A DNA stretch of 64,000 bases from Sipunculus nudus (taxonomy: Eukaryota; Annelida; Sipuncula; Golfingiida; Sipunculidae). Under the pieces are notes generated by a model that saw nothing but the letters and a program-made list of their open reading frames with translations, searched no databases and was not told the origin of the DNA. How positions within the stretch are numbered: position 1 is the first letter of the stretch; each line of letters starts with the position of its first letter. The position numbers and the translations under genes were made by a program. Below are positions 48,901-58,618 of the stretch, piece after piece. The stretch is taken from positions 72,251,618-72,315,617 of the forward strand of contig CM049317.1 of the NCBI GenBank assembly GCA_026874595.1, in the 5' to 3' direction.

Positions 48901-51900
48901 GGTTCTTTCGTTTGAACATGTCAACAGAGCTCCTATTTGGGTAACTTCAGCTGTTACCAATCCTACAGATGTTTGAGTTCATGGCTATAATTGGCTATCG
49001 TGTAAGTCATATTATAGCCTAACATGTAAGTCACAAGGTTAACGGCTGTTAGATACATCACAGTGTGCTGATACTTTGGAAATGACATAAACTCTATGAA
49101 AATATGATGTATCACCTAACAAGTCAACAGATCGTCTGTACCAAGTTCCTTGAAGAATTCAGTGGTGCAAAAGCATTTCTTGACTGTAAAATTCCCTGAT
49201 GTTTCCCACTTCAATAAAAAACAAGGGACCCATGGGTCACGGCGCTCAGCAGACTGTGATTGGACTATAAATGTTTCTCCACTGTGATACTATATCGAGT
49301 CAAGAATGCTTATGAATATGATGGACATGTTGGGCTATCATAAAGGAATGTAATGTAATATGTGAGTAAATGATAAATGAAATTACCTGACTGATGGATT
49401 AATAGAGTAAAATATAGTGGTTTATTTTTTATTTATTTAGGAGGGGTTGAAAATTGTGATATATTTGAGCAAATATGAATGCAATGACACAGTAATAAGC
49501 AGTAGTAGAATGATGATAAGGCTATTTGTAAAGGATCTAAAGTGTATGGTAGTCTGCAAGCTTTCAATTTGACAGATATGATGTTATGATTAAATATTCT
49601 GATGAAGTGATTTATGAATTTGTGACTGTATGACACAATATCTCTTTAGTCTTGACAAGGTACATTATTGTGATGCCCACTATGTCTACATATTATAAAA
49701 TATTGACAATTTCTGGCATGTACATATGCACGAATACTTATACTACTGGACGAATAGTTATACAAAATATTAAAGTATGAATATATCTGATTCATCTTGT
49801 TCTTGCTTACTGAGGCTGACTTTGGGATGGGGTTCGGAGAAGGTAACAGTGAGGGTAGCACAAAGGTGGATGTAGAAATATTCTATTGTAATGTTTTTCA
49901 CTTATATAAGAATATGAAAAGCTAAGAGGAAAGGGGCCCTCCTACTTGGTTATAGTAAAGTTCTAAATATATGATTGCAAACTAATACTCTGACAAGACT
50001 GTCATGAAGAAAAACAGTAAAAGTTTTGAGATACTGTGATGCACATGAAAATTTACAGATGGACAGGCAAGTGGACAGAATGGACTAATACCTTTATTTC
50101 ACTTTCAAGGGAATAATGCATTTAAGTTTATATATAAGCCTATTTTTTTAGCATATCCACTTTTTCCATCAAAAGTTGCAATCATTATAAATCATACAGA
50201 GTAAAAAAAACTGAAACTATAAGTTAAAATATAAGAATTGTTGCAAAAGTTGCAATCATTATATATCTAGAGTGTAGCTCATATTGGGTCATATTATGCA
50301 TACACATATATTTTATTATTTTTAAATCATAAATGTTTAAACTGAATTTAAAAGAAAATAATGCCACTACATGGCATCTACAAGAATATTCCTTGAATCA
50401 CTATTAAAAAGTTTTGCACATTGGAGTTTTCAGTACATGCTTAATTTTATTCACCAAAATAAAATAAAAGATTCAGTAAATTTGATAAAATAAAACATCT
50501 TTTCAAATAAAGTATACACACTGTTGGTTGAATGAGGGACAAACAATATCATTTTGCTCATTACTATCCCAGTTTTAATTTATTACAGGAATTAATAGTC
50601 AATTTCACACCTGGTGAAGTTTTTACTCTTCTGAAGTAAGGAATTACTTATCTGATGAACATCCACACTTTCATAGCAATACACCACTTTGTGGACACAA
50701 TTAAATGTACACTTTAATCATTGTAACCCTAGTGGTACAATACAAAATCTAAAATGTAGCAAAGCCTAGAATAAGAATGATTCAAATACAGAAAATAATA
50801 ACATTCATCTAGTTTATGCACCATCTGGGGGGGGGGGGGGAAGGAGTGCAGGGCAGAGGGGAAGCCTGCTGGTAGTGGCCAAGCTGAGCCAAGGCAAGCT
50901 GCCTGGGATGGGTTACATAATGCAAGTGAATGCTGTACTACTAGGTGGGCTAGATGTAAACAACACTTGACACAGTGTATGAAAACATGAATAAAAGCTA
51001 TTCTTTCCAATCAATTTCTTTGAAATTTCAGATTTTAACAGATTAAATCCTTATGTATATATGCTGTGAAAATTAAATCAACAGTGCTTACAGGGAAAAA
51101 ACGTGCCATTGCCAAAGTTGGTCAAAATTTAAGGTATTGATTTTTTATTTATGCTAATAACTTGAAAAATTTGCAAAATTCAGATCTAATTTTGGGAAAA
51201 CAATTAAATCTTGATTAAATAAGGTTATATTCCTGAAAAAAGTCTCTAGGTTCAGCAATTCTCATTTAGGTAAATATATTTTCTGATTTTTTAAAAATTG
51301 CATTATATTTTGGCCCATACCTTCAAAATAATACCCAATACTGACCTAATTTTTTGTTTGTTCATAGAAAATGTATAAAAGAATGTGAATAATAAATATG
51401 ATCAAAAACAGATCAGTGGTTTTGATATTAGGCAGCCCTGAAGTGTAACAATGGCTTTTTTTTATGGAAAACGGAGGTTTTTCCTTAATATCTCGAAGGA
51501 ACGAAGTCCTAATGACCCAATTTTCGGCATGGTAGGAGATTTTGGGGACATCTAACTGTATGCCGAATTTCAGATTTGTAGGTCCAATGGTGTTGAAACG
51601 TGCCAGTCTTACGGACGGACAGACAGACCGATGGACAACGGACCATGACTATAGCTCAGATGACTTATAGTCAGCTGAGCTAAAATTCCCTAAAAACTAC
51701 AGCATACACATTAATTATTTTGACCTATTTTCTTGAATTCAGTAAGAAAAAGGCCACTACGGCAAACATGGACTGTTTGGACATGACACATAATTTAAAA
51801 GGATGACCACTTTCTCTTTTGAGCCAATTAAATTTCTGGGCTTTCCCCAGATTTGAGGAATTTTTCTGAAATCACAAACACAAACTCTTTTTTCAGGTTT

Positions 51901-54900
51901 TCCCTGATTTCTAATATCACTGGGAAACCTGCTTTTATTTGCAATAATAAAGTAAGTGCAACAAAACTCAATGAATGATGAATTTGTGAAGTACTTACCT
52001 CCACGCCGTCACATTGTGCTGCTGATATTTTATCAGCGTACTTCAGGTTCAGGTATATATTCAGTGATGATGCTGTATAATTCATCTGTACCTTGAGATC
52101 CTTGTAGCCAAATATACTCTCACTGAAAAAAGCAAGAGGGCCATCTCAAAGTCACCAGGCTAATTCATAGGGGGTAACAATGCCTCCAGGGCTCGAAATA
52201 ACTCCTTTCCACTGGTCTCAGACAGGGAAACATGTATTTTTCATTTTGTACCAATCCGTTGGAAAGGTGAATGTTTTCCACATTAGTACCAGATATGTAA
52301 TAACAAATATGACACAAAACCAAAATAGTTTACATGTGGCCCTGTATTTTTCTATATAAATGGTCTATAATTTCTTATATGTTGGATATTCGAACATTTC
52401 AAAGTATTTTGAGCCCTGGAATTGTTTATTCATTTAACTGCAACCCTTCCATTAAACTGTAATCAACTATTTATCTCTGAATCGATTTATATATTTTGCC
52501 CAAAGTCCTGTAAGAGCTGTCAAATCTGATTTGCCCAAAGTCCTGTGTGAGCTGTCAAATTTGATGAAGCACTTAACAAGGTTATTAACTATTCATCATG
52601 TGTGTGCCTTATATCTAGTTTACACATTTACCGGTGAACTACTCCACTCACATTAAAACTAAATCGCTGGCTTCAAATGGTGGAAGAGCTACAGTTTCCT
52701 TTACCTGTGAAAATTAACCTATGTTCATCTTGATAAAGTATATACTTTTAAATAAATTTTAGAATTTACAACTGAATTGAGAACTGAATCAACTCTAAAG
52801 GCCTGCAAAATTCACAGAAATACTAACTTTGGTGCCCTAAAGCTGCTCTATATTCTCATCAGCTAATATCACAACTATACTATCACACTGAGGAAAATTA
52901 GTCACAACATGTATTAACCATAAGATAGATACAGATACAGAAATTTTTATTCAGTGAATTTAATACAAATCTTTGCTGTCAGATAAATGATTATAATATC
53001 TAGATTCAATATGCATTGAATGTAGATCCTGGTACGGGTTAAAATCAATATTGACTGAATACGTGAGATTCAATATGTGGAATGCATACACAACTAATGA
53101 TAAATCTTACTATTCAGAAAACGAGCCCTTTAAATTACTGTTTTTAGTGTTTTATCTAGATACTGTTTAGCATATCTTCAAAACCAAAAGCTACTCCATT
53201 GTCTTAAAAGATAATTATATACACCTTGAAAATAGACTTTTTTACCTGTCCCCAAATACCTGATGAGTCATGTCTGGGCGGAACACTTTACTCTCATCAA
53301 AGAAGTCCGACTCCTCTCTCACTGGATCAAGAAAAAAGGAACGTGTGAATCAAGATGTTCACATGTATTGACAATATAAGACATAGATAGTATATCCTGT
53401 ATCATAATTACACAAACCTTCAATGATCACACAGTAATGTAAGAATACTAAAGAGACAACCATTCATAACTAGTTAAACAACTTTAGCATAAAAGATGGT
53501 ATAAATTATTAAATTTCTTTTGCATTGTCACTTAAAGAATGCCATAAATAGAAAAATATTTAATGACAGTGTATGAACAATAAATAAATGTTCTGTCTAA
53601 AATATGACAAAGAATTGAAACAATTTAAGATAAAAGATAATGAAATCGCCATAAATGTTTTCTAATCAATTAAGTTTTAACAAATAAAAAGGCTTTTGTT
53701 TTTTATTGAATTTTTGTATTTGTGTTAGTTGCATATTCCAGTCCTGTAAGGAACTTATTCTTACCCAGCTTGAGGGAGATGACCTCATTAGCACTACATT
53801 TGTAGTCCTCATATTTGTTTCTGGCAATGGTAGTCTCTACAAAACACATAACTTTTATTATGCATTACAGGCCATATAACAATGATAAAGCCAAAAAAAT
53901 AAAAGGTATGGTTCTCAGGCACTGCCCGCATCAATTTTGAACCCCCCCATCAAAAATTTTTATTTTGATTTTCATTAGAAACTTACCAATTTTTAGCTGC
54001 AGCCGCTCGGACATTTCTTTCAAGAAGATAAAATCATACAATTTCCTTTTTTTATGTAGAGCCTTTACTTGTTTAGCAAAATAAATCTGTTATTATTATG
54101 CTTTTCCCTTATTATAAGACATTTTTATTGAAACATACCAAAAAATTAAACATAAAAAAAAACACCCGCCAGCATTGATTTCTGAAAAAAAGTGCCTGAG
54201 AACCATACTTTTTTTTATTTTGGCCTAATATAATGGTTTTATTAATAAGTATGCAAACATGAAAACATTTATCATGATAAATGATGGCTGACTTGTATTT
54301 TTATACATAGAGAAATAAATTGATGCCCCAAAATTATATTATAAGATAGAGTAGCCCCATTTAATCAGACTCAATATTATTTATTATATATCTATCAGAC
54401 TCCGATAGCCATACAGTGAGTTTCTACAATATAAGCCATGGTATGTGCAACCGATCCATTGCATCTTCTTTGAGTGCCTGTTAACTGCAAAACAACAAGA
54501 CACAGGATTCCACCTTTTTATATACCGATAAGAATGTGTTTCATGGTTTCAATAGCAACTAAAATTTAACTTGGATCATTTTAAAACATTTACTGACCTT
54601 TATACCAGAAGCATTTCAGCGAGTTGAGTAGGGACAGTGAGGTACAGCCGTATGGGCACTTGAATACCTCGCTTGGAACTTCACTGTCTCAAGGGACTGA
54701 GAGCTAGAAATTTGTAACATATTGTTTAAGCAGACCCACTTTGAAAAGTGACACGCTGGCACAGGGTAAAAGTAACACCTATGGCATTCGTTACAAGGGC
54801 ATTGGGTGGTGTGTAGTCTGAGGGTTACTATGGTTGTCTTCTTATTTGCGGTGGTTTCAAATTCGCGATATTCGCGGTTGCTCCCTGACCAAAAAAAATT

Positions 54901-57731
54901 GAAACCACACAGTTCTGAATGCATATATACCAGACCATGATCATTAATTTCAGAAGCTGCCGATAGTTTGCAACAGTTGAGATTGCTCTTCAGCTACGTA
55001 GTGATGTCCCTCGAGCCTGGTGCATATCCGTTAAATGATTCAGGGAGAATGACAGGGCCCATTTAAAATAATATTGGTTGGCTTAGATGCAAAAACCGGG
55101 ACCCTTTGCAGGTGCATGCTAATGCCGGCGGACGCGCCCAGCAGTTTTTCCTGTCCCCCGGCACATGACTGGAAAGTGTCAATGCACGCTGGGCAGTAAT
55201 ATTTAAAAATTATGTGTATGTGTGTCAAGTTAGATGACATCCAGTGCTTCTTAAAACGAATATCGAGTAGAAGGTATTCTTTCACATTGAGCCGTATTTA
55301 ATCATGTTAATGAATAAAATTTGCCACTAAAGTAGTGAACACAGCCCCTAGGGTTACGCCACCTTGTAACTTTATTAAGGACTGATTCTGTGAAATCATG
55401 ACGCGCCAAAAAATGTATGATTGGCTTGTGGTGACGTGAATTTTGAATATATTTGAAAGGTCACAGTTCATTTTGGGGCCAAAGTGCCGAAAAACAGTGG
55501 AATATTATGTTTTGCTTCAGATTTTAACTGTAAGAAACTGAATACATTTCCTTCTTCCACCTATATGGAAGTAATTAGAAACATAAACGGCACTCAAATT
55601 ATTCTGGGCACTCCCTGCCTTTGATACTGAAACAAGGGGGTTACCTACAGGCGTCCCTTGTTGGTTGAGCAGGTGATTACGACTCGACTTTTAATTAACA
55701 GGAGTAAGATACCCTTATCAAGACAGTTTCCCTAAACAAACTTTATATACGGTTTTGTAGTAACAGGTTGGTTTTTCGACACACCTTAATAACATTTGAG
55801 TTGTTTTTAATGAAACTCGGTCCTGAACTAATTACAGTCAGGGGGCTAATGCTTCCTGCAGGCGTCCGCTCAGCCGCCTGTGAATGTTCGAACATGCGAT
55901 ATCCGGACAGAGAAAAAGTAGACCTAGATAATAGTGAAATCGCCAGTTAATGAAATTATTTTTGATAATAAAATATACTACTAGACCAATGATAGAGCGC
56001 GAAAAAGGAACCCTGTGAAACTTTTAAAAATATAAAAACCGCGAAAATTCTGCCCCGCTGATATAAAGGCAACCACAGTATATTATAGAAACTCTTACTG
56101 TATGGCTATCTGACTCAATATATGGCTGGGCCTCATAACTTTGAGTCCAATTACAGTGAAACTCCTACTTGCGGACAACTCAGTAAGGCAAACAACTCAC
56201 TAATGCAGACACTAAATCTCAGTCTCTTCAAATTTGCCACTCTATTATGTTTAATGTAAACTCAGTCAAGCGGACAACTCACTATCCCAGACAACGGACA
56301 AACTTTCCTGTCCCATCTGCGTATCCAGAACATATTATGACCCTCTAAAGCAGACAGACATTGATTTCTATATTTGTTCATATATCTGCCAGGAGGTGGC
56401 GCTCCGTGGTCATGACAAGGCTTGGGGTGAGGTACCTGTACCTGGGTACACATTTCAGAGTACCTGTACCTGCCAGTCATGAGTAGGAAGTACCTTGTAC
56501 CTGTAGCTGGAACTGAAGTACCTGTACCTGGTACAAGGTACTCTAGGTACATTTTCATAATTTCAGTTTTTTTTTTCTCTTTAGTATTATCTGTAGTGTA
56601 AAATAATCAGCAAGCCATCAGTGTGATAAACTGCTTATGAATTGAATTGTTATTACACCTCCAGAATGGTCACATGTGAAATCAGCTGTAACCACTTATT
56701 GAACAAATCATTCGATTATGCTGTACTTGGTGCACTTAATGAACATTAAGTACACAAATATGATGTTTGTGAAGTATGGTGCCATACAGTTAATAAGCTC
56801 TCCTACTGTACTTGGTGTACTTAATGGACTTTCCGGTGATTTGAATTTCATGTTTGTAAATGTATGGTGTCATACTCTACTTGGTGCACTTAACGGACTT
56901 TTATTAAACTTGCATATCATGTTTGTGAACATATGGTGCCATACAGTTAATAAGTTCAATTAAAATATACTTTTGCAAAAAGGAAAAAAGGCATGTTAAC
57001 TTGCATAAACGTGAATTTATGCCGTAAAAACGTCTTCAAAGTGATCCTCATAAAAATGTACTTGTACCTGTACCTAGGTACTCTGTGAAAATCAAGTACC
57101 TGTACCTGTACCTGGCCAATTCACAAGTACCTGTACCTGTACCTAGGTACTTTCACTTGTACCTGGCCCCAACCCTGGTCATGACCTCCTATGACCTGTT
57201 TTGGTCAGGACAAGCGTAATTTTTGAACCATCGTGATGTTACATGTGAATATACTGTCCAAATTGTTGTTTATTTTAGAAATCTCGCAATTGTGTGAAGA
57301 CTTCACAATTATTATTTAATTAGGATTGGCCAGTCAACCAAACAAAAATAACTGTGGGTTCTCATACCACTTTTAATTCAACAAGACAACCACCAAAGAC
57401 TATCATTTGTATTTGTGATCAGCGTCATGCAATGTAAGCATTAATTAGAAAGAAACAGTTTGCACTTTGTTGCTATGAATGCATGATTCATTAATTAACT
57501 CACAACGTTGTTTGTATTGTAGTTTTTCAACTTTAAGGCTGTTGATTTTCTCAGTTTTAACTTCCTATAGCATTTGCTAAAGGACATTGTCAACACATAC
57601 CACACTTATAAGGAAAGTTCATTTGTATATGGAGCCTACATATAAAGTGAACTATCAGAGAGTCATTCATTCTATGCTTCATGATCACAACGACCAGAGC
57701 TCAAGATTCCTATTCACATTCTTTTATGTAT

Positions 57732-57794
<63 letters not shown>

Positions 57795-58618
57795 TATATT
57801 ACTTTTTTATATATTTAATTTTATATGAATACACCTTAAATATAATTTATAAATTCAAATTAAATGTACAATTAAGTATAATACCAGTATTAATACATGA
57901 CGAAATAACACAACTCCTCTAATCAGGACAACTAACTTATCAGGACAAAATTCTCCAGTCCCTTTGAGTGTTCCCCTTAGAGGAGTTTCACAGTAAAACG
58001 GGCTTAGACAGTTGCGTCTCTTCTCCACACTGGTGTTCCTATTTCTGCTCGGATATTACGCCCAGAATTTGACGTGTATTATTTTCTATTCTGATTGAGT
58101 GATTCTTCCTTCCAATGCTGTACATGCATGGAGCTGAACCCACTAGTTATTCATAAACTCATAAAAGTTAATATTAATAGTAAAAGAAAGGACAAGATAG
58201 TGTCATAGTCATGCATGCATCTGTCAAAATTCACCTGAATTTGTATGAACACACATGCACATACATCTATGCGACTTCAATTCAGAGCATGGACAGGGTC
58301 AGGAGGTATTTCTCAACTGTAGCCAACCTTGCATTAACTTTAAAGAAGTTTAGACACGATAAGGGTCCATTTATTCATCTAAAAGTTGTCATTCATTCAT
58401 TGGTGTGAAGAGCGGAACTGCGCAAGCAGCTGGGGAGAGCGTACGTCAAGTTGAAATGAGGGCAATGGGGGCCATTGACAGTGTGCAATAATGAACGAGA
58501 TCATGGCAAAACCTTAAATACGTTAAAAGCAACATATTTATATCTATATTCTTTAATAAGGAGGACAAACGTGACATGTGTCACAATGTGGAAACGTCAA
58601 CTCACCTGTACCCGCCAT
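30790..58618 (-). CDS. HAT1: HAT1, histone acetyltransferase type B catalytic subunit, complete 12-exon gene
   Basis: HAT1 acetylates newly made histone H4 (Lys5, Lys12) with RBBP4/7 in cytosol and nucleus before chromatin assembly. Twelve exons join without frame breaks to 422 aa (human 419). The N-terminal domain shows KYEDYKC, THQVFG and FGYKDL. The GNAT core shows FREYHERLQTFLLF, SYIDVDDEKW, GYMTVYNYYGYP, KTRPRIS and acetyl-CoA motif A at about residues 251-256 (QRMGHC; human QGQGHG). LDITVEDPS (Glu279-Asp280) aligns with the human catalytic-acid segment ITAEDPS. The C-terminal part has ARRVYEILRL, YRLDVKRRLN and EEYRRI. Every exon has a clear human counterpart in order. Odd points: a Cys at the last motif A position, a 13-nt first coding exon, a 30-nt second exon, and a 3.8-kb array of duplicated exon 10/donor sequence in the intron after exon 10. 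Identification is from remembered family sequence. Confidence 0.96.
30958..35249. other. HAT1 intron 11 with repeats
   Basis: Intronic. 32100-32570 is a copy of the GGGTCTC..CTCAGCT/TGTGACCTTGACC repeat. About 33600-35003 holds two joined minus-strand TAGCTCAG-type copies (shared TTAGGCAGTC(T/C)TGAAGTGT and CAAAATTTAAGGTAC text at 33750-34190 and 34420-34880), ending with the hairpin at 34973-35003. No second gene was seen. Confidence 0.65.
35250..35366 (-). CDS. HAT1: HAT1 exon 11
   Basis: Acceptor gtgtttcccag, donor GTCAGT. It encodes KQARRVYEILRLKATDTSDK, then EQYKAYRLDVKRRLNMPFQ; compare human ARRVYEILRLLVTDMSDAEQ and YRLDIKRRL. Confidence 0.97.
35900..36045. repeat. Small inverted repeat beside the HAT1 array
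   Basis: TAATCAGACCAATGAGAG at about 35911 is the near-perfect reverse complement of CTCTCACTGGTCTGATTA at about 36006. It may be a MITE remnant. Confidence 0.6.
36258..40053 (-). repeat. HAT1 exon/5'-splice-site array: 63-bp unit, 60 periods
   Basis: On the minus strand each unit reads GAGGACATGGTCAATGAGGC + CAAGATGAAGCTCAAAATTA + ACAGAGTAAGTACAGATACT + AGT, i.e. the last 15-16 codons of exon 10 (EDMVNEAKMKLKINR) plus the first 18-20 bases of its intron. The anchor GACCATGTCCTC (plus strand) runs from 36274 to 40054, exactly 60 x 63 bp. Read in frame it is a 21-aa repeat. Scoring residue pairs at the junction, GTAAGT or GTATGT survives in 40 of 60 copies (V-S or V-C); the rest have ATAAGT, ATTAGA, TTAAGT or TCAAGT. 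In-frame TAG occurs at 38029-38031 and 36580-36582. Both strands are open over long distances only because of the period-3 repeat. Confidence 0.97.
40021..40172 (-). CDS. HAT1: HAT1 exon 10, parent of the 63-bp repeat
   Basis: Acceptor tattttgcag. It encodes EDPSENFQRVRDYVDACNCQ, then KLMEGFSEDMVNEAKMKLKI and NR up to the first donor GTAAGT at 40020-40015. With this donor the phase is 0 and KINR joins KQARRVYEILRL of exon 11, matching human KINKQHARRVYEILRL in length. The frame stays open past the donor through 32 repeat units to a TAG at 38031-38029, so longer in-frame versions of this exon are possible. Confidence 0.93.
40556..40662 (-). CDS. HAT1: HAT1 exon 9, acetyl-CoA motif A
   Basis: Acceptor cttatttcag, donor GTTGGT (weak). 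It encodes QVLVLPPFQRMGHCATLINT, then FYKDITHRSDILDIT. QRMGHC occupies the GNAT Q/R-x-x-G-x-G/A position but with Cys where Gly or Ala is usual. Confidence 0.96.
40872..41280 (+). repeat. Interspersed repeat shared with 29236-29615
   Basis: Both copies carry TTATGTCCCCCA, GAAGATGTCTC, TTTTGGAGCTGGT, AATCAGATAATATTTAGGAA and a terminal CCCAAATCAATGTCCCCT..GAAGCGGGG in the same order and orientation. Confidence 0.75.
41720..41824 (-). CDS. HAT1: HAT1 exon 8
   Basis: Acceptor gttatttcag, donor GTAAGT. It encodes FEKYMNSGSPMYAVVGYMTV, then YNYYGYPAKTRPRI; GYMTVYNYY and KTRPR are hallmark HAT1 strings. Confidence 0.97.
42204..42357 (-). CDS. HAT1: HAT1 exon 7
   Basis: Acceptor cctattttaag (an AAG acceptor with a weak pyrimidine tract), donor GTAAGT. 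It encodes FEIYKTDIEAPGFREYHERL, then QTFLLFYVDAASYIDVDDEK and WTYYLV, closely following human FREYHERLQTFL and FIDVDDERWHYFLV. Confidence 0.96.
42720..43215. repeat. HINE-type monomers in HAT1 intron 6
   Basis: It starts with AAGGCCTACAGGCCTAATGC, which also occurs at 14605, and continues with three diverged GT(A/T)GGTGGCACCACC monomers near 42915, 43042 and 43171. Confidence 0.6.
43290..43900. repeat. Degenerate repeats of CTGCACTGAGTGAACTCTTGACC
   Basis: CACTGAGTGAACTC and close variants recur at least seven times, with an ATCTGA(C/T)ACAG..GGCAGTCTGCCAA unit in between. Non-coding. Confidence 0.75.
43691..43800. repeat. 22-bp minisatellite, five units
   Basis: The unit ACCCATGAGGTGATCACATG + CT is repeated five times with a few substitutions. 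Most units contain TGATCA and CATG palindromes. Confidence 0.9.
44238..45777 (+). repeat. 770-bp near-identical tandem duplication in HAT1 intron 6
   Basis: 44238-45007 and 45008-45777 match at an offset of exactly 770 bp, with very few visible differences (e.g. A/G at 44578/45348 and A/T near 44927/45697). The identical 68-aa frames at 44544 and 45314 are copies of this repeat, not genes. Confidence 0.95.
45778..46800 (+). repeat. Further diverged copies of the 17.9-18.4/44 kb repeat
   Basis: TAACTCGGCC, TTTGAACAAACTTGA, TTAAACAATTT and GAGAAGAAGATTTTT recur with divergence. The block ends with a GACGACGGACGATGG..GACGG run near 46745, comparable to the CCGTCC runs of the TAGCTCAG elements. 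Confidence 0.65.
46860..47796. other. HAT1 intron sequence with poly(G), otherwise unrecognised
   Basis: An ACAAGGGACCCATGGGTCAC sequence (about 46870) also occurs at 49220. G-rich runs lie at 47470-47487 and 47568-47600. The open frames crossing them are artefacts. Confidence 0.55.
47797..48521 (-). mobile_element. TAGCTCAG-hairpin element in HAT1 intron 6
   Basis: Minus-strand copy ending in the hairpin at 48491-48521 (last bases mutated to GAGCGATA). It shares GGGCAAAATTTAAGGTAC, TTTCTGGCATGTACATAGG and TTTTGATATTAGGC with the other copies. It abuts exon 6 closely (28 bp). Confidence 0.7.
48549..48699 (-). CDS. HAT1: HAT1 exon 6
   Basis: Acceptor gttgtgtag, donor GTAATA. It encodes ADDVISTLINKMELPQ, then DKFLASLPGDANFKPFG and VHSYKVEK; compare human ADDVEGKIRQIIPPG and DFKPFGTLLHTY. 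Confidence 0.95.
49874..51684 (-). mobile_element. TAGCTCAG-hairpin element, long copy (1.8 kb) in HAT1 intron 5
   Basis: Inverted relative to 15358-17238 and matching it along nearly its whole length, including the poly(G) run at 50827-50839 and the AGCTGCCTGG..GGTTACATAATGC block. It ends with the hairpin at 51652-51682 after an ACGGACGGACAGACAGACCG run. Confidence 0.7.
51999..52122 (-). CDS. HAT1: HAT1 exon 5
   Basis: Acceptor cttttttcag, donor GTAAGT. It encodes ESIFGYKDLKVQMNYTASSL, then NIYLNLKYADKIS and CDGVE; compare human AFGYKGLKILLYYIAGSLS and DCVE. Confidence 0.95.
52184..52420. repeat. Interspersed repeat shared with about 59950-60170
   Basis: CCAATCCGTTGGAAAGG, TTTTCCA(C/T)ATTAGTA and a GGTCTATAATTTCTT block occur in the same order at both places. 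Confidence 0.65.
52495..52567. repeat. Two-copy 37-bp tandem repeat
   Basis: TTTGCCCAAAGTCCTGT..GAGCTGTCAAAT is immediately repeated in HAT1 intron 4. Confidence 0.75.
53246..53321 (-). CDS. HAT1: HAT1 exon 4
   Basis: Acceptor gatccag, donor GTAAAA. It encodes REESDFFDESKVFRPDMTHQ then VFGD; human has FFPEYTHQLFGD at the same place. Confidence 0.94.
53765..53836 (-). CDS. HAT1: HAT1 exon 3
   Basis: Acceptor ttttgtag, donor GTAAGA. It encodes TTIARNKYEDYKCSANEVIS then LKL, matching the human AEYKCNTNTAIELKL segment. Confidence 0.92.
53987..54016 (-). CDS. HAT1: HAT1 exon 2 (30-nt microexon)
   Basis: It encodes (E)MSERLQLKI(E), between an AAG acceptor preceded by TTTTATCTTCTTG and a GTAAGT donor. 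The phase joins both exon 1 and exon 3. It contains its own ATG, so it could also serve as an alternative start. It aligns with human MEKFLVEYK. Confidence 0.68.
54826..56084. mobile_element. MITE-like element with GGTTGYC ends in HAT1 intron 1
   Basis: The left end is TTACTATGGTTGTCTTC followed by a GCGGTGGTTTCAAATTCGCG block; the right end is GCAACCACAGTATA, preceded by AAAACCGCGAAAATT. The terminal dozen bases are inverted repeats. A related inverted block lies at about 62400-62490 (TTCGCGAATTTGAAGCCACC, GACAACCACAAT). No transposase was seen; open frames inside are not supported. Confidence 0.55.
56420..57170. repeat. GTACCTGTACCT clusters and three-unit GGTGCACTTAA repeat
   Basis: GTACCTGTACCT-type hexamer repeats lie at 56425-56552 and 57058-57165. 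Between them, at 56719-56955, a unit of roughly 80-95 bp (CTTGGTGCACTTAAtgGAC.., ATGTTTGTGAA, TATGGTGCCATAC) recurs three times. Confidence 0.8.
57737..57790. repeat. (TA)n microsatellite
   Basis: About 54 bp of TA repeats inside the pogo-like element. Confidence 0.95.
58606..58618 (-). CDS. HAT1: HAT1 exon 1 (coding part, start codon)
   Basis: ATG GCG GGT ACA G, then a perfect donor GTGAGT (58605-58600). It encodes MAGT plus one base; human HAT1 also begins MAG. I prefer this start to an ATG in exon 2 because the phase fits and the joined N terminus has nearly the human length to the YKC motif. The upstream sequence is CpG-containing and promoter-like. Confidence 0.72.

Larger units (their letters stand above)
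56154..57993. mobile_element. pogo/Tigger-like MITE with TA target duplication
   Basis: The left end is TA|CAGTGAAACTCCT (56152 on); the right end is AGGAGTTTCACAG|TA (to 57995). The inverted repeats match at 12 of 13 positions and are flanked by TA. Subterminal GCGGACAACTCA / CAGGACAACTAA text fits the degenerate ends of pogo-type elements. The interior carries GTACCTGTACCT clusters, a three-unit tandem repeat and a (TA)n tract instead of a transposase gene. Confidence 0.6.

Noticed and set aside
53987-54014. ATG in HAT1 exon 2 as the only start codon
   Set aside because: The exon has an upstream acceptor and its phase joins the MAGT exon at 58618, giving an N terminus closer to known HAT1. 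It is kept only as a possible alternative start.
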